A stretch of DNA of 36,957 bases from Gammaproteobacteria bacterium. GTDB lineage: Bacteria; Pseudomonadota; Gammaproteobacteria; UBA6429; Thiohalophilaceae. Below, in pieces: positions 1-7,093 of this stretch (the first letter of the stretch is position 1; the number at the start of each line of letters is the position of its first letter). The translations under genes and the position numbers were made by a program. The notes under the pieces were generated by a model. It was given only the letters and a program-made list of their open reading frames with translations. It searched no databases and was not told the DNA's origin. The stretch lies in NCBI GenBank assembly GCA_026197095.1, contig JAPHTF010000003.1, positions 1 to 36,957 on the forward strand. Reading direction: 5' to 3'.

Positions 1-2166
1 ACCTTCGCCATAAACTGAGTAGGCTTTTTCTAACTGCTTATAGACATTACCATAATCAATAATGAGGCCGTTTTCCTTTTCATCGTCATACACACGGTTT
101 GCGCGCGCAATAGTTTGCATGAGAGTGTGTCCCTTGATCGGCTTATCAAGGTAAACGGTGGAAACACATGGTGCATCAAAACCAGTAATCCACATAGCAC
201 AGACAATAGCTAATCGAAACGGGTTGTCCTCATTCTTAAATTCTTTTTCGAGATCGCGTTCAGCCATCTTTTTGCGATGGGTCTCAATATCCAGACCGAG
301 CTTCTTAAACTTCTTAACCTCATTTTGCTCACTACTAACTACAACGCATACTTCAGTTTCTTCAACTCGCTTTAAATGTTTTTTAAGCTTCAATTCTTCC
401 TGTTGATCTTCTGCTTTATCGACACGTTGTTTAAGATTATCAGTGTATTCAGGCCAATAATGCATAATGAGTTCATACATTCGTACAGCTGTCGGCTTAT
501 CCAAGGCAACAAACATGGCCTTTCCCTGATAACCACGATCATTAAAATGCCATACAAGATCTTTTGCAATTTTATCTAGTCGGTCATCTGAGGTTAATAT
601 AGGATAATCACGGGCAAACTCTCGTTTTAGCTTAGCAATTTGGTCTTCATCTAGCTCTTCATTGTTTATTATCTCTGCCATACGCTCATCGAGTTCTGGA
701 TTTTCTATATCCAGCTTTTCACCTCGATTCAAATATCGAAGCGGTAGAGTCGCACCATCATCAATTGCACGTTTAAAATCATAAACAGAAACATATTCAC
801 CAAATATATTCTTGGTTATTTCAATTTCTTCATCTATAAGAGGTGTACCAGTAAAACCCAGGTAAGATGCCTTAGGTATTCCGTTAAAACGCATGTTGCG
901 TGCGAATGTTCCGCCTTGAGTTCGATGTGCCTCATCGGAGATAACAATAATATTTTCACGATCTGTTATTAGTGGATATTCCGTTTCTTTTTTAGGATCA
1001 ATCGAAAATTTATGGATAAGAGTAAATACATAACGGTGATTCTCGCTTAGTAATTCACGCAAGTGCTCTCGACTCTTAGCGCGAACACCACGCTTGGGTA
1101 ATTTTTCTGGTATGGCTCCACAACCTGAAAAAGTGTCGTACAACTGGTTTTCCAGTTCAGTTCTATCCACAACGATTAAAAATGTGTAACTACCACCATA
1201 TTTTCGTAATATCTTTTGGCATAAAAAAACCATTGAATATGATTTACCTGATCCTTGTGTATGCCAAAACACACCCAGCTTACCTTTTAGTTCTTCTATG
1301 TTCTTTGCCTGATTGACGACTTTATTTACGCCAATAAATTGATGGTTTTTTGCCATTAACTTAACAACTTCATCACCTTCACCGTCAAACAGAAGAAAGT
1401 TTTCAAATAAATCTAATAAACGTGCTTTATCACAAGTACCACGCAACATAGTATCCAGACTAACTAAACCTTCATCATCTTCTTCAATCCTTTTCCATTC
1501 AAGAAAGAATTTGTAAGGACTGGTAACAGTACCAACACGCGCATCTGTGCCGTTACTTAAAATAACAAAGGCATTGCAGTGTAATATTTCAGGGATAGTG
1601 TCTTTATAGTCACTGAGGTTATCTGTGTATCCGTTACGTAGATCTGTATGGTGCGCTTTTAATTCAAAGAACACCAAAGGAATCCCATTCACAAAGCCAA
1701 CAATATCTGGTCTGCGATTATAAAGTTTGCCAACTACCTCTAACTGACGTACAGCTAAAAAATGATTTTCATTAGGATTTTTAAAATCAAATACTTTAAG
1801 CTTTTTCTTTTGTAAAACTCCCTTACTATCCTGATAACTAACGTCTACGCCATCAGTAAGTAAACTATGTTTGAGCTTATTAATAGCACCCAGGCTTTTG
1901 TCGGCTTCAATCTGAGCAATTTGATCGATTGCACTTTGATAGGCGTTATTGGGTAGATCAGGATTAAACTCTTGTAATGCTGCTAGTAAATATCGCTTTA
2001 AGATTACTTCTGATTTGTCAGCGCGCCCCAACAAACCATCACTTCGGTCAGATTTATTAGAAAAGCTTTCCTTATGCCATGCAGTTTCAACCTGCCAACC
2101 TAAGTCCTCTAAAACCTCTTGGCTTGCCGTTTCAACCAAGCCATCTTCAGAATATTCATAACTCAA
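1..2166 (-). CDS. hsdR: Type I restriction enzyme R subunit HsdR (C-terminus cut by window edge)
   Basis: This is the motor and nuclease subunit of a Type I restriction-modification complex. It would translocate DNA with ATP and cut unmethylated DNA together with HsdM and HsdS. About 722 codons are visible with no stop. The nuclease motif is seen as P153-D154 followed by E168-x-K170 (FELKA). Superfamily 2 helicase motifs follow: Walker A GSGKS at 305-309, DEAH at 411-414 and a GFTGTP motif shortly after. The best start is TTG at 2166, giving MSYEYSEDGL, typical of HsdR N-termini. This TTG overlaps the hsdS stop as TTGA, so translation is probably coupled. The nearest ATG (2159) is out of frame and soon meets a stop. 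It is the last gene of the hsdM-hsdS-hsdR operon. The family call is secure; completeness cannot be judged. Confidence 0.95.
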   Translation of the reverse strand, partial: MSYEYSEDGLVETASQEVLEDLGWQVETAWHKESFSNKSDRSDGLLGRADKSEVILKRYLLAALQEFNPDLPNNAYQSAIDQIAQIEADKSLGAINKLKHSLLTDGVDVSYQDSKGVLQKKKLKVFDFKNPNENHFLAVRQLEVVGKLYNRRPDIVGFVNGIPLVFFELKAHHTDLRNGYTDNLSDYKDTIPEILHCNAFVILSNGTDARVGTVTSPYKFFLEWKRIEEDDEGLVSLDTMLRGTCDKARLLDLFENFLLFDGEGDEVVKLMAKNHQFIGVNKVVNQAKNIEELKGKLGVFWHTQGSGKSYSMVFLCQKILRKYGGSYTFLIVVDRTELENQLYDTFSGCGAIPEKLPKRGVRAKSREHLRELLSENHRYVFTLIHKFSIDPKKETEYPLITDRENIIVISDEAHRTQGGTFARNMRFNGIPKASYLGFTGTPLIDEEIEITKNIFGEYVSVYDFKRAIDDGATLPLRYLNRGEKLDIENPELDERMAEIINNEELDEDQIAKLKREFARDYPILTSDDRLDKIAKDLVWHFNDRGYQGKAMFVALDKPTAVRMYELIMHYWPEYTDNLKQRVDKAEDQQEELKLKKHLKRVEETEVCVVVSSEQNEVKKFKKLGLDIETHRKKMAERDLEKEFKNEDNPFRLAIVCAMWITGFDAPCVSTVYLDKPIKGHTLMQTIARANRVYDDEKENGLIIDYGNVYKQLEKAYSVYGEG

Positions 2167-3455
2167 GCGACACTCTCCTTGGCTGCTACACTTTCGTCTA
2201 GTTGTTGGGCTTGACTGTTTTGTTCAGTTCTTTCCAATAATTCTTTTGGCAGTTTTATTTTATTAACGTCGATCATTCCTTTCATAAGGCGGGGTAACAG
2301 AATATCTCTAGCTTCTTTTAAATACTGATTTTGTTTAAAAAGAGCTAAAATTATCTCATCAGCGCTCGAAGCCAATACATCAAATTTTTCCTGTATGTCT
2401 TCCGATGGGAAAGTCAAATTAATTTTCAACATATCATTCTTAGTAACCGAGGCAAAAATAGCTCCGCCCCCCATCATATCTTCTTTAAAAAATATATTTT
2501 GTAGCTGATAAAATAAAAACGATTGAGAACCACCTTTATGTCGAATTGCAGACAACCCTCGGCCTAACACCATAGCCTCAAGTGCAACATTCAAACGTCC
2601 AACAGGAGCTCTAACACTAAACAATATATCACCAGCAATAGCTGTTCTTTTTCCTTCGGTAGTCCAACAAGTATTAATTGGGAACCGATTTCCAAAATCT
2701 TTAACACCTTGGTGGAAAGGTATACCTAATTCTTCGTAGTTATAATATTCTGATTTAGGGCTCTGCCCCATAATCAAAGTACATGAATCCCCTAATTTTG
2801 AATTATGCCATTCTTCCGGCAAACCTGATTCAGGATCAATACTCTTACTTTCATGTCCAGGATATTTCAAACGAACAAACCATTCTTCATAAGTGATTTG
2901 CATCATTTCTTCCAGTAATTTGATGCGCGACAAATTATTTTCGATTAAGTCATCGTATGCCGATAGAATTGATCCAATTCTCTTCTGTACATCAATGGGA
3001 GGGCAAGGAATCTTAAGGTTTTCTGCATCATCAACTTTTATATGTGGCACTGTGGCGCCAAATGCTATGCCATGAACCCAGCCCTGAACAGCTTCACTCT
3101 GAAGAACATATGCTAGATATTGCCAGTCTAATAAATCAGGATTAGGTCTGTAATGAAAAAGCCGCTGCCCTAAAAAAACATTTGTGTCATTTGAAGTAAA
3201 TCTACCAACATCTCCGACCGGTGCTTCTCTTGTGAATATTACATCACCATATTGAGGTTTTGACCTTCTAGTCCAAACCTTAAACGTCTCTTCTTCTACG
3301 TATCTAACGGTGTTTAAATCAATAAATCCTCCCTTTACATTTGTAGTACGAATCATCTTATAGGGTGTTTCGTAATCTACAATAGGAGCTGTCTTATTCA
3401 CGCAATCTATAGCAAATTCACAAAGTTCTGAAACTGGTTTCATCTCCCAGTTCAT
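2163..3455 (-). CDS. hsdS: Type I restriction-modification specificity subunit HsdS
   Basis: This is the DNA-recognition subunit that directs both methylation and restriction. At 430 residues it has the usual size and the two-repeat layout: a first target-recognition domain (about 1-160), a central helical spacer near 165-205 (IGSILSAYDDLIENN then KLLEEM), a second recognition domain (about 215-370) and a second helical conserved region (about 370-405, including ILLPRLM). The start overlaps the hsdM stop as ATGA, with an AGGG ribosome site about 9 bases upstream, so the pair is translationally coupled. The target sequence cannot be read from the protein. There is no frameshift or truncation, so the system looks intact here. 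Confidence 0.95.
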   Translation of the reverse strand: MNWEMKPVSELCEFAIDCVNKTAPIVDYETPYKMIRTTNVKGGFIDLNTVRYVEEETFKVWTRRSKPQYGDVIFTREAPVGDVGRFTSNDTNVFLGQRLFHYRPNPDLLDWQYLAYVLQSEAVQGWVHGIAFGATVPHIKVDDAENLKIPCPPIDVQKRIGSILSAYDDLIENNLSRIKLLEEMMQITYEEWFVRLKYPGHESKSIDPESGLPEEWHNSKLGDSCTLIMGQSPKSEYYNYEELGIPFHQGVKDFGNRFPINTCWTTEGKRTAIAGDILFSVRAPVGRLNVALEAMVLGRGLSAIRHKGGSQSFLFYQLQNIFFKEDMMGGGAIFASVTKNDMLKINLTFPSEDIQEKFDVLASSADEIILALFKQNQYLKEARDILLPRLMKGMIDVNKIKLPKELLERTEQNSQAQQLDESVAAKESVA

Positions 3456-5464
3456 ATATTTATCCCTTGAATCGAAGTCATAAGAGAATTTGCCTCATTA
3501 TTCAAATCATTTAGTTCCTTGTGAATATCATTAATCCGATTTTTATAATCAAAATCCTCATCAAACTGGATGCTGTATCCTACATAACGCCCTGGGGTTA
3601 GACTGTAGTCATTCTCAATAACTTCTTCACGACCAACAATTTTACATAGACCTTCAATGTCTTGGTATTGATTACCAGGAAAGTTTTCTAGAAGGCTGTG
3701 CCAGTCTTTTACTTGCTGTTTATAATTACTGAGAGTCTCTTTGAGTTCTTTTTGGTGGCTAGTAATAGTTGCTATTAAGGCACGCAATAGTTTGCTGTGT
3801 TCGGTAAGTAATCTTTTCTTAGCCTTATTGTCTTCCATCGATTGGGATTTTTTATCCAGTGCTGCTAGGACCTTCTTATCTTCATCCAACTGCACTTGGA
3901 TTTTCTCTACTTGCATAGCTAATAGTTCGACTGGGTTATCGAAGATACCGATAAGTTTGTGGCTATCCTCATAATCAAGATTGATATCAATATTAATCGT
4001 ATTAGCTAGCTCATTAAGTACAGCAGAGAAATCAAACGTGATGGTTTTGTGAGTGCTCAGTATGCTTTGACAGTCGGTTTTAAGCTGATTTATTTCTAAA
4101 GCAATAGCTTGCGCCAACTCGACTGTGGCTTTTTGGTGTTGTTGGTTCGCGTTGGCAATGACAGCGCGGTCACCACGGTAAGCTTCCATTATAGCGTTGA
4201 AGTTAAGTAACTGGCCTGGTGAGAAATCATTAATCGTATTGTTAACTACGTGGAAGGTGTTACGTGCATCAATCATTAAGATCTTATCTTTGTTTTCAGG
4301 CTTTTTACCTTTATCTAGAAACCAAACGTGACATGGTAATGAACGGGTATAAAAGAAGTTATTTCCCACGGCCACTATGCAATCTACCGCACCTGTTTCG
4401 ATGAGTTTTTGTCGAATAGCTTTTTCAGTGTTACCTGCATCGGTAGCAGAGCTTGCCATAACAAAGCCAGCACGACCTTGTTCATTTAAATAATGGTAGA
4501 AATACTGAATCCACAGGTAGTTACCATTATCAGCCTTTGGTATACCTACATCATCAAATAGGCGTACATCATTTTTTACATAGTCTTTTTTCTTGTCGAC
4601 CTTTTTAACATTGAATGGTGGATTAGCCATGACATAGTCACATTTACCCACTAAAGCATGAGGATCAGAATAGAAACTATTGCTCTCAATAATTTTTCCT
4701 TCAATACCATGAATAGCCAGGTTCATTTTGGCTAACCGGTTATTGTTAGATTTAAGCTCAGTACCATAACAAGTGATTGCTTCGTTGATTGATTTATCTA
4801 TATTATGCTCTTCAATAAAGTGACCCGTTTGTACGAACATACCACCTGAACCACAAGCTGGATCGTGAATTACGCCATGATCGGGTTGAATCAAATTCAC
4901 TATTAACTGTACTAGTGATGGAGGTGTGAAGAATTCACCACCTTCCTGAGCACCCGCACCATCCATAGAGAATTTCATTAAGAAGAATTCATAAATACGA
5001 CCAAAGACATCACCAGTTAAATTTTTAACTGCATCTTTATTAAAAACACGAATCAGCTCGCGTAATAAATCGGCATCCATTTCTTGATAGTTTTTAGGTA
5101 AAACACCAGCAAGATCTGGGTATTCATCTTCTATAAGCTTCATTGCCTCATTTACGGCTTCACTAATAACTTCACCCTCTGGAAGATTGGCGAGGTAGTC
5201 ATATTGTGATTGTTCGGGAAGCATCATGGCACCAGCAGCCAGGAAATCATCTTTAGTTACTGCTCGTTTACCGCGTGGACCTTCCGGAATGCTTGCTTCG
5301 ATTTTCGTTTTTGCCTGTTCATATCGGTTTTGGGCATATCGCAGAAGTATTAACCCAAGAACAGGATCTTTATACTCAGCAGCCGTTAGCTTTGAGTTTG
5401 CACGTAAAGTGTTGGCACTATCCCAAAGTTCGGTTTCTAGTTGTTTAATTTGTTGTTGATTCAT
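3452..5464 (-). CDS. hsdM: Type I restriction-modification DNA methyltransferase HsdM
   Basis: This N6-adenine methyltransferase uses SAM to modify the site chosen by HsdS. The N-terminal helical HsdM domain covers about 1-140. The SAM-binding motif DPACGSGGMF starts at D201, and the catalytic NPPF is at 281-284. The protein has 670 residues, longer than the common 500-550, because of a charged, probably coiled-coil C-terminal part (about 440-670) ending in a region of the type that contacts HsdS. The ATG at 5464 has an AGGA about 12 bases upstream, a little far. It is the first structural gene of the hsd operon and lies downstream, in the same direction, of a small regulator gene at 5598-5801. 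Confidence 0.95.
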   Translation of the reverse strand: MNQQQIKQLETELWDSANTLRANSKLTAAEYKDPVLGLILLRYAQNRYEQAKTKIEASIPEGPRGKRAVTKDDFLAAGAMMLPEQSQYDYLANLPEGEVISEAVNEAMKLIEDEYPDLAGVLPKNYQEMDADLLRELIRVFNKDAVKNLTGDVFGRIYEFFLMKFSMDGAGAQEGGEFFTPPSLVQLIVNLIQPDHGVIHDPACGSGGMFVQTGHFIEEHNIDKSINEAITCYGTELKSNNNRLAKMNLAIHGIEGKIIESNSFYSDPHALVGKCDYVMANPPFNVKKVDKKKDYVKNDVRLFDDVGIPKADNGNYLWIQYFYHYLNEQGRAGFVMASSATDAGNTEKAIRQKLIETGAVDCIVAVGNNFFYTRSLPCHVWFLDKGKKPENKDKILMIDARNTFHVVNNTINDFSPGQLLNFNAIMEAYRGDRAVIANANQQHQKATVELAQAIALEINQLKTDCQSILSTHKTITFDFSAVLNELANTINIDINLDYEDSHKLIGIFDNPVELLAMQVEKIQVQLDEDKKVLAALDKKSQSMEDNKAKKRLLTEHSKLLRALIATITSHQKELKETLSNYKQQVKDWHSLLENFPGNQYQDIEGLCKIVGREEVIENDYSLTPGRYVGYSIQFDEDFDYKNRINDIHKELNDLNNEANSLMTSIQGINI

Positions 5465-5577
5465 TAATCATTAAATCCTGTTGAATAATTGCTCAATATT
5501 TATAAAAGAGCGGATGGTATGCATTCGGTGGGGGAAGTTGAACACTACCTTTATCTTACACATATTCTTGTTAGGGA

Positions 5578-5589
5578 CTATTTAAATAG
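5578..5589. promoter_or_regulatory. Perfect 12-bp palindrome between regulator gene and hsdM
   Basis: CTATTTAAATAG is a perfect palindrome in the 133-bp gap between the end of the XRE-like gene and the hsdM start. It lies where the hsd promoter would be expected, so it is a candidate operator for the neighbouring HTH protein. The role is inferred; AT-rich palindromes of this size can arise by chance. Confidence 0.35.
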
Positions 5590-5597
5590 ATTTATTT

Positions 5598-5801
5598 TCA
5601 GTCATCTACCCATTCAAATAAGTCTGATACCTGGCAATTAAACAGCTTACAGAGCTTATTTATCGTATCTAACTCAACTCTATTGGCCGTCTCTTTATAT
5701 AACAAAGTAACGGTATTGCGATGTAAATCTGTGGCTCTCACCACATCGATGACTTTCATCTTATTTTCACCCATTAACCGTGAAAGGTGACATTTAATCA
5801 T
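5598..5801 (-). CDS. Small XRE/Cro-CI-family HTH regulator
   Basis: This 67-residue protein is almost entirely one Cro/CI-type helix-turn-helix domain. The typical signatures are MKVIDVVRATDLHRNTV (scaffold plus recognition helix, about 15-31), then LDTINKLCKLFNCQVSDLFEW, where a core helix and the conserved xVSDLFE ending are visible. It resembles the small stand-alone regulators often found beside restriction-modification genes. It sits upstream of hsdM on the same strand and is divergent from the gene pair at 5919-6561, so it could control either or both. A TGACATTTA repeat lies at its own start (5788-5796) and again before the divergent gene (5891-5899). The target is inferred from position only. 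Confidence 0.85.
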   Translation of the reverse strand: MIKCHLSRLMGENKMKVIDVVRATDLHRNTVTLLYKETANRVELDTINKLCKLFNCQVSDLFEWVDD

Positions 5802-5899
5802 TTTAAAGCCCTGCTAAATGAATTTTCTTTATATTATCTAAAAATACTTCTTGCGGGAAGAACTATCTCGCGTATAAATGTTACTTAGAATGACATTTA
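5788..5899. promoter_or_regulatory. Divergent control region with promoter and repeated TGACATTTA
   Basis: For the plus-strand pair, a promoter is readable as TTGCGG (5851-5856), a 16-bp spacer and TATAAA (5873-5878). The 9-bp TGACATTTA occurs at 5788-5796 and at 5891-5899, the second just after the likely transcription start. AAATGT/ACATTT forms a small inverted repeat around 5876-5898, and TTCTT/AAGAA flanks the -35 element. This is the layout of an autoregulated divergent promoter. Binding by the XRE protein is inference. Confidence 0.45.
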
Positions 5900-5918
5900 C
5901 TACACATAGGAGATACTT

Positions 5919-6311
5919 ATGTCACTTAAAAAAGAAGTAGCAATAAATAACATCGAAATCAGTGGGGCTTCAGTTTCGACCGCTACAGGTCAAGTTATTA
6001 AAGGCTCAAAAGCTGAATCTACCTTAGAGCTTATTGGCTCGATCTACCAAGAGCGTCAACTAGCGAAACGTGCCAAAGAAGTCGCTCTCATTCTAATGGA
6101 TGAACTAGAGATCCCTGACAATGCTTCGATTGTTGGATATCTATGTGGTGGTACAGCAAAAAGTAATGTGAAAGAAATTACTGATTGGGTCTTAAGAGTA
6201 ACAGCAAACTCTATTGATGGTTCTGAGATATATGACTCTGAGTTTATTCATGATCTGTCATTACACCTTCTTAATATCTTGATGGAGGTGCAGCATGACT
6301 ACTACCGTTAA
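5919..6311 (+). CDS. Unrecognised 130-aa protein, first gene of a small pair
   Basis: I do not recognise this family. The start is well supported: AGGAGA lies 5 bases before the ATG and a promoter is visible at 5851-5878. The protein is soluble-looking, with no signal peptide or membrane segment. The first ~35 residues are polar and rich in Ser, Thr, Ala and Gly, followed by a helical stretch around 36-70 (ERQLAKRAKEVALILMDELE). A short Gly-rich turn (GYLCGGTAK) and a second helical part with acidic character follow. The second gene starts 17 bases before this one ends, in another frame, so the two are a translational unit. Its position between a Type I restriction operon and a serine recombinase suggests an island-borne defence, anti-defence or maintenance role, but no motif shows this. 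Confidence 0.7.
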   Translation: MSLKKEVAINNIEISGASVSTATGQVIKGSKAESTLELIGSIYQERQLAKRAKEVALILMDELEIPDNASIVGYLCGGTAKSNVKEITDWVLRVTANSIDGSEIYDSEFIHDLSLHLLNILMEVQHDYYR

Positions 6312-6561
6312 TACTTCACGGTATCTGATTTCTGTATTTGAACACAATTACACACCTGAAATGTATCAATATTTAAATGATTCATTTGATGAATTTTCTA
6401 ATACATATCCAGAAATAGAAGATTTTCGGACAAATGTAATTTTTTATTGGCGTGGTTATTCAATTACACCTGACAGCGTACAGAAGATTTTACTTGGAGC
6501 AAGATCAGTACCTGATGGTTTAACTATGAAAGTTTTTATAAGTGATGGAAGTGTTCATTGA
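6295..6561 (+). CDS. Unrecognised 88-aa protein, second gene of a small pair
   Basis: I do not recognise this protein. It starts inside the end of the preceding gene (17-base overlap) with a strong GGAGG ribosome site at 6284-6288, about 6 bases before the ATG. It is acidic and aromatic-rich in the first half (HNYTPEMYQYLNDSFDEFSN) and has no signal peptide, transmembrane helix or cysteine pair. The secondary structure appears mixed alpha/beta. Overlap with a strong internal ribosome site argues that both genes are real and made in matched amounts. A toxin-antitoxin or immunity pair would fit the size and arrangement but is speculative. Confidence 0.6.
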   Translation: MTTTVNTSRYLISVFEHNYTPEMYQYLNDSFDEFSNTYPEIEDFRTNVIFYWRGYSITPDSVQKILLGARSVPDGLTMKVFISDGSVH

Positions 6562-6752
6562 CGCTTCTTAAATCCTCGAAATGTCATTTTATTAGGGCAA
6601 CTGGATTTTAGAAAAAATTTATATGCCCGTAATGGCCTTAATTTGAGAAATATGAGTCGTACTAATACCTGGCTATAAAAAAAATAGTTATGTCGAGTTT
6701 TAAGGTCTCTAGAAGCTTAATTGAGACCCTAGAAATCAATCTGAGATGACTT
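6562..6752. other. Sparse intergenic DNA in the island
   Basis: I see no gene in this AT-rich stretch. It holds an inverted repeat GGTCTC (6704-6709) and GAGACC (6723-6728) around a 13-base loop, and CTAGAA occurs at both 6709-6714 and 6729-6734. It could be decayed coding DNA or a recombination-associated repeat. The hairpin lacks a T-run, so it is not a clear terminator. Confidence 0.4.
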
Positions 6753-6875
6753 ATGAGACAGCGAAGGAATAGAATAAAAGATAATGTTTTCAATAGGTTA
6801 TGTAAGATGTATGGTATTACTGGAGTAACCAATGAAATAACGACATATCGTCGTAAATTTTATAAGCAAACTTAG
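6753..6875 (+). CDS. Possible 40-aa basic mini-protein
   Basis: An ATG at 6753 opens a 40-codon frame ending in TAG at 6873-6875. The product is strongly basic (MRQRRNRIKDN at the start, TYRRKFYKQ at the end). GAG lies about 8-10 bases upstream, a weak ribosome site. It precedes another small gene and the recombinase in the same direction, which is where very small accessory proteins often lie in recombinase islands. Composition alone cannot exclude chance; I give it less than even odds. Confidence 0.3.
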   Translation: MRQRRNRIKDNVFNRLCKMYGITGVTNEITTYRRKFYKQT

Positions 6876-6903
6876 ATGAAAAAATTAAATTGATATACAT
6901 GTT

Positions 6904-7077
6904 ATGAATACTGCGGCAAATAAAACTAGCAAGAATCTGTCTACAGATAGATGTAACTCTGCTAAATCAAGTAATGAAAAAGAAAGTGGTTCTATTGATC
7001 CACGACTTTTACCATTTCTTGATGCTGTAGCAGAAGTTCTTGCTGAAGATTATTTGTTAAACACAACTAAACATTAA
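6904..7077 (+). CDS. 57-aa conserved-looking small protein upstream of serine recombinase
   Basis: This short frame runs from ATG 6904 to TAA 7075-7077. The N-terminal half is low-complexity (Asn, Lys, Ser), and the C-terminal half is a well-formed helix, IDPRLLPFLDAVAEVLAEDY. A DPRLxPL-like helix in a tiny gene just before a recombinase is a pattern I associate with integrative islands, although I cannot name the family. It ends 16 bases before the recombinase start, so the two are probably one transcript. It could be a recombination accessory or directionality factor; that is inference from position and size only. Confidence 0.6.
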   Translation: MNTAANKTSKNLSTDRCNSAKSSNEKESGSIDPRLLPFLDAVAEVLAEDYLLNTTKH

Positions 7078-7093
7078 TTAACGGAGATTAAAG

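Noticed and set aside
158-579. Two plus-strand open frames inside hsdR
   Set aside because: They are antisense to a well-supported hsdR frame containing all expected motifs.
6704-6728. GGTCTC/GAGACC hairpin as a terminator for the small gene pair
   Set aside because: Six-bp stem with a 13-base loop and no T-run; too weak.
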